Counted from the first letter of the stretch, positions 7,292-12,654 are shown. The stretch is DNA of 64,000 nt from a virus (IMGVR_UViG_3300017783_000003:52793-116792), one strand, 5' to 3'. Program-made: numbers and translations. The notes: generated by a model from the letters alone, not told the origin.

Positions 7292-7433
7292 TGGTGTTCT
7301 TGGTCGTGTAGTCTTTTCTGATCCAGAATTACATACTATGTCTATCTGTATTCATGAACATCCTACTGACAGAAGCAAGAACACATGCCTTATCCATCAA
7401 CCAGGACTCTCAAACGTTATTGAACCAGCATGA
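7230..7433 (+). CDS. Small beta-barrel-like phage protein
   Basis: 67 residues from ATG 7230; ATG 7260 gives the tighter 57-residue core. That core, 'YPVGAHVKINGVLGRVVFSD', then 'TMSICIHEHPTD', resembles a small SH3-like barrel. The frame is open upstream to 7116, but that stretch lies within the preceding gene. The stop overlaps the next start (ATGA). Confidence 0.55.
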   Translation: MKNNRSPSEDMYPVGAHVKINGVLGRVVFSDPELHTMSICIHEHPTDRSKNTCLIHQPGLSNVIEPA

Positions 7434-7573
7434 CTTATCAAGAAGATCTCACTGTCGATTATTACAATGACGAAACACTTCGTCTCAAGATCCTACATGA
7501 AGCAGAGGAAATGATCTGCTACCAACCACAAGAAGATGAAGACCTGATTCAACTGCTTGACAATTTCGATTAA
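7430..7573 (+). CDS. 47-residue acidic peptide
   Basis: ATG 7430 to TAA 7571-7573. Acidic and helical ('DETLRLKILHEAEEMICYQP'). Its last codons also contain the -35 and spacer of a consensus sigma-70 promoter (7557-7585), so the coding end is overlaid by regulation of the next gene. Confidence 0.6.
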   Translation: MTYQEDLTVDYYNDETLRLKILHEAEEMICYQPQEDEDLIQLLDNFD

Positions 7574-7585
7574 CTCTGCTACAAT
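7557..7585 (+). promoter_or_regulatory. Consensus sigma-70 promoter
   Basis: TTGACA at 7557-7562, a 17-base spacer, and TACAAT at 7580-7585, preceded by TGC (extended -10-like). The predicted start near 7592 lies just upstream of the AGGAGG ribosome site of the 7613 gene. This looks like an early promoter for the host polymerase. Confidence 0.75.
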
Positions 7586-7612
7586 CTGAAGACACCACTC
7601 TAGGAGGAACCC

Positions 7613-7849
7613 ATGGTCTATGATGACTGTATGTACATTGTTGTAGGAAATATAGCGTTGGCGATAGACTACTCTGGTACAGCAATTTCTGCAGACATCA
7701 TTCAAGATGGTGACGTGGAATATGTTGACTGGGATGGTGCTGATCCTATTGATTGGATTGACCTACCACCAACACAATATGAATATTTTAAATCTTGTGT
7801 AGACTTCCTACAACAATTCTCTAACCAACCACAGGTATTCACTAAATGA
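7613..7849 (+). CDS. Acidic phage protein with very strong ribosome site
   Basis: 78 residues, acidic ('DIIQDGDVEYVDWDGADPID'), with an N-terminal beta stretch 'CMYIVVGNIALAI'. It carries the strongest ribosome site of the region (AGGAGG 7602-7607, 5-base spacing) directly behind a near-perfect sigma-70 promoter, so it should be made abundantly early in infection. The low charge and DNA-mimic-like acidity are suggestive, but I recognise no family. It overlaps the next gene by four bases. Confidence 0.7.
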   Translation: MVYDDCMYIVVGNIALAIDYSGTAISADIIQDGDVEYVDWDGADPIDWIDLPPTQYEYFKSCVDFLQQFSNQPQVFTK

Positions 7850-8064
7850 GACCATCCATTGTTGCCGATCACTTGAAAGAACTTATGGTTATTGTGGATG
7901 ATAAACCACAACCTAGAGAAGATCTCTCTACTAGAGAAAGAACTCTCTATTGGAGATATCATGGATATTTCCCTAATGAGTTTGCAAGAGCAGTTGCTGA
8001 CATGATTGCTCCTAAGAAATTTATCTCTTATGATCATCTTCAGAATGTACTGACTTATGAATAG
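7846..8064 (+). CDS. Small phage protein, unknown function
   Basis: 72 residues, helical, mixed charge ('SIVADHLKELMVIVDD', 'RTLYWRYHGYFPNEFARAVA'). The ATGA overlap with the strongly initiated upstream gene suggests coupled translation. No domain recognised. Confidence 0.65.
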   Translation: MRPSIVADHLKELMVIVDDKPQPREDLSTRERTLYWRYHGYFPNEFARAVADMIAPKKFISYDHLQNVLTYE

Positions 8065-8260
8065 TAAACAAACAAAAGAACAAGAGTCTGTTTCTAGACA
8101 GTCTGACCAAATCCTCCTATATTTCCAAGATCGTTTCCAAGAACTTATGGAAGATGATCGTATGGAAGATGCTATCGCCATTGGTGATGAATACTTAGAG
8201 TGGATTAAAGGTGATGATGATACTGTCTTCCTATATTACAATGAACACGAACTTAAATGA
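8057..8260 (+). CDS. Small phage protein, unknown function
   Basis: 67 residues, amphipathic helices rich in Gln/Glu/Asp ('SDQILLYFQDRFQELMEDDR', 'AIAIGDEYLEWIKGDDDTVF'). It overlaps the previous gene by eight bases and the next by four. No family recognised. Confidence 0.65.
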   Translation: MNSKQTKEQESVSRQSDQILLYFQDRFQELMEDDRMEDAIAIGDEYLEWIKGDDDTVFLYYNEHELK

Positions 8261-8847
8261 TTGACCTGTTTCCCACACCACTCTACATTGAACCAATTAC
8301 AATAGAAGAAAACAATTGGGATAATATACGTATGGAGTCGTGTGGGAATGGTCTCACATCTGTTAGTCGAAACATTTTAAATATTCTCCCACTGTTAACT
8401 CAACAAGTATACTATCATATAGATCAATACTTACAGTTGACAGGACATAAGACAAAAATTAATATTACATCATCATGGTTGAACTTTCATCGTTACATGG
8501 ACTATGCTCAAACTCATTACCATTCTAACTCAATCATCTCTGGTGTGATATTCATTGTAATACCACCTAACAGTGGTAATTTCTGTATTCGTAAACCACA
8601 CTCATTTACCAAAGATTTCTCTATGGTAACTAAACTGAATACAACACATGATACATCATACAATACAGAAGAATTCATACTTAAACCAATGAATAATACC
8701 ATTGCATTGTTTCCTTCTGTACTACAACATGATGTAACACCTAATTACACTGATCATACTCGAATTACCTTAGCATTTGACTGTGTACCAGCAGAATTAT
8801 GCACATCATATGGTAACTCACCATTAAACATCAGTTATTATTCTTAA
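8257..8847 (+). CDS. 2OG-Fe(II) oxygenase, TIGR02466-like
   Basis: 196 residues. Opens 'LFPTPLYIE', typical of the family. Metal-site segment 'THYHSNSIISGVIFIV' (His 87 and 89) and distal 'ALFPSVLQHDVTPN' (His 158) with 'TRITLAF' (Arg 169, 2-oxoglutarate contact). These match the putative 2OG-Fe(II) oxygenase family that is frequent in marine phages. The substrate is unknown. It ends the small-gene operon; a long non-coding interval follows. Confidence 0.85.
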   Translation: MIDLFPTPLYIEPITIEENNWDNIRMESCGNGLTSVSRNILNILPLLTQQVYYHIDQYLQLTGHKTKINITSSWLNFHRYMDYAQTHYHSNSIISGVIFIVIPPNSGNFCIRKPHSFTKDFSMVTKLNTTHDTSYNTEEFILKPMNNTIALFPSVLQHDVTPNYTDHTRITLAFDCVPAELCTSYGNSPLNISYYS

Positions 8848-8930
8848 GAATGTTTTTACACAGTTACTCAGTATACTCCGTAAAGGCACTCCGTAGTGAC
8901 TGTAAGGGTTATTTGTGATACACTTTGAGG

Positions 8931-8965
8931 TTTTCAACAGGGTCTGTGGAAAAACCTGTGGAAAA
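8931..8965 (+). promoter_or_regulatory. Cluster of cyanobacterial DnaA-box-like sites
   Basis: TTTTCAACA at 8931-8939 on the + strand and TGTGGAAAA (reverse complement TTTTCCACA) at 8945-8953 and 8957-8965, the last two exactly 12 bases apart. TTTTCCACA is the DnaA-box form reported for Synechococcus oriC. The first two sites also form a near-perfect dyad. The arrangement in a non-coding AT-rich interval fits an initiator-protein site, but the last copy also sits 29 bases before TATTGTA (8994), so it may instead be a promoter element. Confidence 0.4.
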
Positions 8966-9070
8966 CTAAATGTATTAAAAAACATAGGTAATGTATTGTA
9001 ATGTACGGAGGTCTAGTTGCCTTAGCACGCCAGTCACCGAAAGTCAAGGAGCAATATGACAGTCCTCCAA

Positions 9071-9113
9071 GTGGCACAGAGACCTTGACAAACCCTCGGA
9101 AATCGAGTATATT
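9071..9113 (+). promoter_or_regulatory. Sigma-70 promoter with upstream GTGGCAC box
   Basis: TTGACA (9085-9090), 17 bases, TATATT (9108-9113). GTGGCAC at 9071-9077 ends 30 bases before the -10 element, the same position as in the promoters at 9710, 10712 and 11540; the would-be left arm (9056-9062) keeps TGACA. It should drive the 9236 gene or a short RNA ending at 9207. Confidence 0.65.
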
Positions 9114-9166
9114 GGGTACATCGAGGTTGAGGGATTGGCAACTTTCCTAAAAGTTCGATAAATCAG

Positions 9167-9207
9167 AAATCTCAAAAACTTAAAAAGTTTAAATAATGAG
9201 ATTTTTT
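9167..9207 (+). terminator. Terminator-like or attenuator hairpin
   Basis: AAATCTCA (9167-9174) pairs perfectly with TGAGATTT (9197-9204), enclosing a smaller AAACTT/AAGTTT stem, and a short T run follows. It lies about 85 bases after the predicted start of the 9085 promoter and before the 9236 gene, so it could release a small RNA or attenuate the gene. Confidence 0.5.
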
Positions 9208-9235
9208 AATTTTAAAAGTTAACCATTAACCATCT

Positions 9236-9472
9236 ATGACTTCTTTCACTAATTTGACTTCATCTGCTATTAACAAAGTAGAAGTAAATGACAGTAATGT
9301 TATGATTACTTACACTACTAGTGGTAATGAATACAAATATGCTCTAAATGGTATTAATAGTGTTGATTTTGTCAATACTATGAATGATATTGTCCAAAAT
9401 GGTCGTTCTGTTGGCAAATTCGTCAACAAATCGATCAAAGAGGACAAAACTCTTCAGATTATCTCAATCTGA
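9236..9472 (+). CDS. KTSC-domain-like protein
   Basis: 78 residues. 'SSAINKVEVNDSNVMITYTT', then 'NEYKYALNGINSVDFVNTM' and 'GRSVGKFVNKSI' fit the KTSC pattern (Ser-Ser-x-Ile start, beta strands, Tyr-x-Tyr, helix, then the variable KTSC-like tail). KTSC domains are short, widespread and of unknown role, often fused to or near nucleic-acid enzymes. It is preceded by the promoter at 9085 and the hairpin at 9167-9207. A second, more divergent relative may be encoded at 12298. Confidence 0.7.
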   Translation: MTSFTNLTSSAINKVEVNDSNVMITYTTSGNEYKYALNGINSVDFVNTMNDIVQNGRSVGKFVNKSIKEDKTLQIISI

Positions 9473-9474
9473 CT

Positions 9475-9481
9475 CTAAATA
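9475..9481 (+). promoter_or_regulatory. Late promoter-like CTAAATA
   Basis: CTAAATA directly after the stop of the KTSC-like gene and 21 bases before ATG 9502. The same string, at similar distances, precedes several structural genes in this window. Confidence 0.35.
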
Positions 9482-9501
9482 GTACACAATTTCACCGAAC
9501 A

Positions 9502-9663
9502 ATGGCAAAATCGAGTCAAAAATACACTGAATCCCCTAAAGAAACCTTTCGGGATGATTACGAGGATTTCGGTTATCAAGTCCAGAATAAGAAGCGTTAT
9601 TCAAAAAGAAATAAACGCAAATCTAAATTCAAAGACGATGATGTGTACGCAGACTATGAATGA
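9502..9663 (+). CDS. 53-residue Lys/Arg-rich protein
   Basis: ATG 9502 to TGA 9661-9663. Strongly charged and low in hydrophobics: acidic N-terminal half ('FRDDYEDFGYQVQ'), basic middle ('NKKRYSKRNKRKSKFK'), acidic end. Likely disordered, possibly nucleic-acid binding. No family is recognised. Confidence 0.55.
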   Translation: MAKSSQKYTESPKETFRDDYEDFGYQVQNKKRYSKRNKRKSKFKDDDVYADYE

Positions 9664-9709
9664 TACCAAAGTATGATGAATGATGCATCCCACCCAACCA
9701 GTTCTAGAG

Positions 9710-9752
9710 GTGGCACACAGTCGCTTCCAGAGGGGTCTGGTGGGACTATTGT
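9710..9752 (+). promoter_or_regulatory. GTGGCAC-type promoter
   Basis: GTGGCAC (9710-9716), 30 bases, TATTGTA (9747-9753), 6 bases, AGTCAA (9760-9765). The -10 heptamer and AGTCAA at the same distance recur in the promoters at 10697 and 11525. ATG 9778 lies 25 bases after the -10 hexamer, as in the other two. The left arm of the dyad is poor here. Confidence 0.55.
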
Positions 9753-9777
9753 AGACAAGAGTCAACCAACGAATTCA

Positions 9778-9945
9778 ATGAAGGACTACGGCAACGGCAT
9801 CCACGCTTCAAGTGACTGGTTAGCAGACATTGCTCGTCAGTGCATTGAGCGTGAGATGATGCAACGTCAAGCACGTCTAGCATCATACAAAGATGACGAT
9901 GACAGTGGACAGTGGGGAATCTGGAACATCAGCGACAGACATTGA
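9778..9945 (+). CDS. 55-residue phage protein, unknown function
   Basis: Start placed at ATG 9778 because a promoter with a predicted transcription start near 9759 lies just upstream; the frame is open back to 9673, but that segment is Gly/Ser/Thr-rich and overlaps the promoter. The protein has a helical core ('SDWLADIARQCIEREMMQRQ') and an acidic tail. Function unknown. Confidence 0.55.
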   Translation: MKDYGNGIHASSDWLADIARQCIEREMMQRQARLASYKDDDDSGQWGIWNISDRH

Positions 9946-9987
9946 CCCCTGACCCTGTAGACTAATCAAGTAAACAAACACAAGACC

Positions 9988-10209
9988 ATGAACGACACGC
10001 TGATCAACTTCCGAGACGAAGCACTCCGCCTAGTGGAAGAGGGACACGATGCCCAGCACATGTTGCTCTGCTGCTTAAAGTACATGAGTCAGGATGATGT
10101 TGAGGACATGCTTAAGATGAATGAATTCATGAATCCTCCAGAAATGGAAGAAGATGAAGATGATTGGTTTACTGATCCTAACAGTGTTGCAAGTTATCAT
10201 CATTATTGA
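9988..10209 (+). CDS. Small acidic phage protein, unknown function
   Basis: 73 residues. Helical first half ('INFRDEALRLVEEGHDAQHM', 'CCLKYMSQDDVEDMLKM'), very acidic second half with 'EMEEDEDDWFTDPNSVASYH'. The middle part resembles other short cyanophage proteins with 'MSQDDVEDML'-like helices. A terminator follows at 10227. Confidence 0.65.
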   Translation: MNDTLINFRDEALRLVEEGHDAQHMLLCCLKYMSQDDVEDMLKMNEFMNPPEMEEDEDDWFTDPNSVASYHHY

Positions 10210-10226
10210 AAACTTGTAAAAGTCAG

Positions 10227-10266
10227 AAAGTGAGATTTTTAAGAAAGTTAATTATCTCACTTTTTT
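10227..10266 (+). terminator. Terminator-like hairpin
   Basis: AAAGTGAGAT (10227-10236) pairs perfectly over 10 bp with ATCTCACTTT (10254-10263) around a 17-base loop, followed by more T (10264-10266). It closes the 9988 transcript. Confidence 0.6.
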
Positions 10267-10503
10267 CAATATTAAACTTTAAACATATTCTTTTACTATT
10301 AAACTTTAACTGTTAAACTATAATAAGAAAATAGATTATTAAATAACAATATATTAACAATATACAATATATTACTAATATAAACATACTGTCTATTACT
10401 AATACTAACTCTCTAAGTATTACTAATACAAACTCACTGTCTATTACTAATACTAACTCACTGTGTATTAGTAATACTAATCCAATCTAATTGCATTCTT
10501 ATT
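10267..10503 (+). other. AT-rich intergenic tract
   Basis: No gene is seen. The first hundred bases hold repeated TTAAACTTTAA-like strings; the rest is the 24-bp tandem array described separately. GTATTA-G-TAATAC (10465-10477) is a perfect small palindrome at the array end. Confidence 0.6.
10369..10488 (+). repeat. Tandem array with 24-bp period (about 4.8 copies)
   Basis: Four full units start at 10369, 10393, 10417 and 10441, with a partial fifth at 10465. Consensus is (c/g)TATTACTAATACTAAC followed by TCACTGT. The units at 10417 and 10441 differ at two positions. The array ends 15 bases before the 10504 gene. A second 24-bp-period array sharing CACTGT lies at 12655. Confidence 0.85.
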
Positions 10504-10689
10504 ATGAACCCAACTCTAATGATTTCACTCCTCCGTAAAGGAAGAAATGGGGAAGAAATCCTCTCCATTCTTGATATCATCACCGACAATCCTAGCACCA
10601 AAGTGATGCAAACTGTCGAGGCGTTAGGTGACACTATCTCTCGGGGAGTTAGTATCAATCAAGGTAGTCCAGAACCCGTGGAAATCTAG
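10504..10689 (+). CDS. 61-residue phage protein, unknown function
   Basis: Starts 'MNPTLMISLLRKGRNGEEIL' and continues with a helical 'SILDIITDNPSTKVMQTVEA' and a Glu/Pro-rich end. Basic then acidic; no membrane segment. It is first in the cassette between the two 24-bp arrays. No family recognised, but the length and codon use look genuine. Confidence 0.6.
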   Translation: MNPTLMISLLRKGRNGEEILSILDIITDNPSTKVMQTVEALGDTISRGVSINQGSPEPVEI

Positions 10690-10696
10690 TTACCAT

Positions 10697-10753
10697 GTGA
10701 CACTAATACTAGTGGCACAAACATTTACTTTTTGGGTGTGGATGCTGTATTGT
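10697..10753 (+). promoter_or_regulatory. GTGGCAC-type promoter with dyad operator
   Basis: GTGACAC (10697-10703), 8 bases, GTGGCAC (10712-10718) make a 22-bp dyad with one mismatch. TTTACT (10724-10729) could act as -35, then 18 bases and TATTGTA (10748-10754), then AGTCAA (10761-10766). Layout is the same, base for base, as at 11525. Confidence 0.7.
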
Positions 10754-10782
10754 AGTTTCAAGTCAAACAATTGTTTAAAACA

Positions 10783-11511
10783 ATGCTTCGCTTTTCACAC
10801 GGTAACGCAAAACTTAACCGTAACACGGTTATTTTCAACTTGCCTGCAGGATTCACTTGCCCTGGTGCTTTAAATTGTCTCTCAATGGCGGTTTTAGGTG
10901 ACAACGGCAAAAGGACAATTAAAGACGGTAAATTCACTGAATTCCGTTGTTTTGCTGCCTCCAGTGAGGTTCAATACGACGCAGTTTATAACAACCGTCA
11001 AGACAATTTCAAAACAATTGTTAAAGCATTGCGTGATGGAAATGCTGCTGATCTTATTAACGAAGGTTTGCAGAATGCACGTAAGAAAGCAACAACTAAG
11101 GTCAGGATTCACGAGTCTGGCGATTTCTTCAATGCCGAGTATTTGATGGCGTGGGTGTTAGTTGCACAGCACAATCCTGATCTTAAGTTTTACTGCTACT
11201 CAAAGAATCTTCCACTATTTGTTGGTTTGCAGTTGCCCTCTAATTTTTACTTAACAGCATCATATGGGGGTAAGTTTGACAACTTAATCGATGACGGGTT
11301 GTTTACACGTTACGCTAAAGTTTTCATGTCTGAAGATGATGCAAACCGTGCGGGTCTTAAAGTAGACTCACAGGATAATTCTTGCTTCGAGAATGGTCCT
11401 TTCGCCCTGTTAGTTCATGGTACTCAACCCAAGGGATCTGACTGGGGGAAAGCATCACGAAACAACCGCAAGATTCAGAAGGCAAAAGTAAAACAACCTG
11501 TTGCCGCTTAA
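10783..11511 (+). CDS. GP88-like phage protein (PF17338 type)
   Basis: 242 residues from ATG 10783, placed 30 bases after a -10 element. Features of the 'Gene product 88' family are visible in order: 'LRFSHGNAKL', 'NLPAGFTCPGALNCLSMA', 'EFRCFAASSEVQYDAVY', 'VRIHESGDFFNAEYLMAW', 'LKFYCYSKNLP', 'NFYLTASYGGKFDNLI', 'YAKVFMSEDDANRAGL' and a final Lys-rich tail. The conserved Cys pair and His/Asp (ESGDFF) suggest a metal site or enzyme, but the family function is not known to me. It has its own dyad promoter, so it is regulated apart from its neighbours. Confidence 0.75.
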   Translation: MLRFSHGNAKLNRNTVIFNLPAGFTCPGALNCLSMAVLGDNGKRTIKDGKFTEFRCFAASSEVQYDAVYNNRQDNFKTIVKALRDGNAADLINEGLQNARKKATTKVRIHESGDFFNAEYLMAWVLVAQHNPDLKFYCYSKNLPLFVGLQLPSNFYLTASYGGKFDNLIDDGLFTRYAKVFMSEDDANRAGLKVDSQDNSCFENGPFALLVHGTQPKGSDWGKASRNNRKIQKAKVKQPVAA

Positions 11512-11524
11512 GTGTAAACAATGT

Positions 11525-11581
11525 GTGCCACATGTATTTGTGGCACTAACATTTACCATTTGATTTTAAATCGTGTATTGT
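11525..11581 (+). promoter_or_regulatory. GTGGCAC-type promoter with perfect dyad
   Basis: GTGCCAC (11525-11531), 8 bases, GTGGCAC (11540-11546): a perfect 7-bp inverted repeat. TTTACC (11552-11557), 18 bases, TATTGTA (11576-11582), 6 bases, AGTTAA (11589-11594). Many positions match the promoter at 10697, including AACATTTAC after the right arm, so one is probably a copy of the other. Confidence 0.75.
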
Positions 11582-11606
11582 ATATACAAGTTAATCAATT
11601 CTTTAC

Positions 11607-11816
11607 ATGTTGACCGCAAACTGGGCAGTTCAACCATCATCATGGAGCAATTTTGATCCTCACGGGTGTACGTGGGCAACCGACATTAATCACGCCTATC
11701 GTTTATTCAGTGCATGGAGTGAGGATGTAACAGTGTGGATTATTCCTCACAATGGTAATCCTTACCGTTGGACCACTAAGTTATACATAGAGGGGCAAAA
11801 AGATATTTCAAACTAA
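11607..11816 (+). CDS. 69-residue protein, unknown function
   Basis: Start ATG 11607 sits 26 bases after the -10 hexamer. Trp-rich ('WAVQPSSWSNFDPHGCTWAT', 'WSEDVTVWIIPHNGNPYRWT') with alternating strands and helices; it may be a small alpha/beta fold like those of phage-encoded host-takeover proteins, though that is only a resemblance in style. No known family. Confidence 0.65.
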   Translation: MLTANWAVQPSSWSNFDPHGCTWATDINHAYRLFSAWSEDVTVWIIPHNGNPYRWTTKLYIEGQKDISN

Positions 11817-11822
11817 TATCCA

Positions 11823-11879
11823 AAACGGTAGCAACCGATACCGTTTCACGGTTGCACCCTGCATCAAAACTGCTATGAT
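11823..11879 (+). promoter_or_regulatory. Sigma-70 promoter with NtcA-box-like dyad
   Basis: AAACGGTA (11823-11830), 8 bases, TACCGTTT (11839-11846): a perfect 8-bp inverted repeat containing GTA-N8-TAC, the NtcA/CRP-family core. TTGCAC (11852-11857), 16 bases, TATGAT (11874-11879), with TGC before it. A second inverted repeat GCAACCG/CGGTTGC (11831-11837/11849-11855) overlaps both the dyad and the -35. The dyad centre is 39.5 bases before the -10, against 40.5 in the two preceding promoters; classic NtcA-activated promoters have a shorter gap. Confidence 0.65.
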
Positions 11880-11891
11880 ACGGATAAGCGA

Positions 11892-11910
11892 GGGGGGAGG
11901 AAACAACCCC
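11892..11910 (+). other. G-rich leader element of the 11937 gene
   Basis: A run of six G (11892-11897) followed by AGGAAACAA and CCCC can form a short hairpin or hide the GGAGG inside its loop. The downstream CACTTTCTTT is also found before the 12298 gene, where a similar but stronger G/C hairpin occurs. A leader control role is inferred only from the similarity. Confidence 0.35.
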
Positions 11911-11936
11911 ACCGCCTAACACTTTCTTTAGATTTC

Positions 11937-12239
11937 ATGATCGCTTCAACTCGTTTCTTCGTTCTCACTAACAACGCAGAATCTCTTGCTCACGCTGTCA
12001 TCAACAACCCCAAAATTGTTGGACGCCGCCGTGCTGCTATGCTCTTTAATCTTGCCTTCTTGGGTAACACTAAAGCAGAACGAAAATTGGGTCGTGATGC
12101 ACTCAAATCCGCTGCAAAAGCAGCGAACCGTCATAAAGTTTTCTTTCGTGGCGAGGTGTTACATAGTGACCGTGTTTTCAACAAAGCATCAAACGCTAGG
12201 TTGCAGAATTGGGCACAAAATGTTAACACCCCTGTCTAA
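11937..12239 (+). CDS. 100-residue basic protein, unknown function
   Basis: Start ATG 11937; transcription should begin near 11886. Strongly basic and helical, with 'AHAVINNPKIVGRRRAAMLF', 'TKAERKLGRDALKSAAKAAN' and 'NKASNARLQNWAQNV'. Rich in Ala/Arg/Lys/Asn, so nucleic-acid or ribosome binding is plausible. No named domain is recognised. Its dyad promoter suggests control by a dimeric regulator. Confidence 0.65.
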   Translation: MIASTRFFVLTNNAESLAHAVINNPKIVGRRRAAMLFNLAFLGNTKAERKLGRDALKSAAKAANRHKVFFRGEVLHSDRVFNKASNARLQNWAQNVNTPV

Positions 12240-12255
12240 GGGTTAGCATCACATA

Positions 12256-12271
12256 GGGGGAGCAATCCCCC
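12256..12271 (+). other. GNRA-capped leader hairpin of the 12298 gene
   Basis: GGGGGA (12256-12261), loop GCAA, TCCCCC (12266-12271): a 6-bp perfect stem with a GNRA tetraloop in the 58-base gap before ATG 12298. No T run follows, so it is not a standard terminator. It may protect the mRNA 5' end or control initiation. Confidence 0.5.
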
Positions 12272-12297
12272 ACCTATTAATCACACTTTTCTTTCAA

Positions 12298-12573
12298 ATG
12301 TCTCTCTCCTTCGATATCGCTGATTCCATGATCTTTCGTGAGTTCAGTGATAGTGAATCATCTGCAATCCATTGTCTCTCAGTGTTACATAACAACGTAA
12401 CAATTGGATTCAAAAGTGATATCTCAAAGCAGTATATCTTCCGAGGTAGTGTTAAGTTTATCGCACACATTCGTGCCCTCTTAACTAACTGGAATTCCGA
12501 TGAAATTAGCATCGGTTCAGTGATAGCGAAAGCACGTAAATCAGGAGATCTCGAAATTATCAACAATTTCTAA
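12298..12573 (+). CDS. Small KTSC-like or related phage protein
   Basis: 91 residues. 'SESSAIHCLSVLHNNVTIGF', then 'KQYIFRGSVKFIAHIRALLT' and 'SDEISIGSVIAKARKSGDL' parallel the KTSC layout (Ser-Ser-Ala-Ile, beta strands, Tyr-x-Phe, helix, Ser-Ile-Gly/Gly-Lys tail) seen at 9236, but are more diverged. A perfect terminator lies 28 bases after the stop, closing the cassette. Confidence 0.6.
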   Translation: MSLSFDIADSMIFREFSDSESSAIHCLSVLHNNVTIGFKSDISKQYIFRGSVKFIAHIRALLTNWNSDEISIGSVIAKARKSGDLEIINNF

Positions 12574-12601
12574 TCTCTTATCTATTAATAATAGACAGTA
12601 G

Positions 12602-12629
12602 GCGATGTATTCTTTACATCGCTTTTTTT
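12602..12629 (+). terminator. Rho-independent terminator
   Basis: GCGATGTA (12602-12609) pairs perfectly with TACATCGC (12615-12622) around TTCTT, followed by seven T (12623-12629). Confidence 0.9.
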
Positions 12630-12654
12630 ATGTGTAAAAATATAATGTTAATCA

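Larger units (their letters stand above)
8848..9235 (+). other. 388-base regulatory interval
   Basis: No gene of convincing quality lies here. In order it holds an imperfect inverted repeat (ACAGTTACT...AGTGACTGT, about 8859-8901) with two ACTCCGTA repeats 13 bases apart, a cluster of DnaA-box-like sites (8931-8965), TATTGTA at 8994-9000, a sigma-70 promoter with an upstream GTGGCAC box (9071-9113), and a terminator-like hairpin (9167-9207). Longer-range complementary pairs (AGTTGCC/GGCAACT, GTCAAGG/CCTTGAC) suggest the RNA could fold. A 49-codon frame at 9001-9150 is probably not a gene. Confidence 0.6.

Noticed and set aside
8261-8290. TTGACC-N17-TACATT at the start of the 8257 oxygenase gene
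   Set aside because: It is within coding sequence and weaker than the other sigma-70 sites, and there is no gene start shortly downstream.
9001-9150. 49-codon frame starting ATG TAC GGA GGT
   Set aside because: It lies across a sigma-70 promoter, lacks a ribosome site, and its composition does not resemble the surrounding genes; complementary segments suggest RNA or DNA signals instead.
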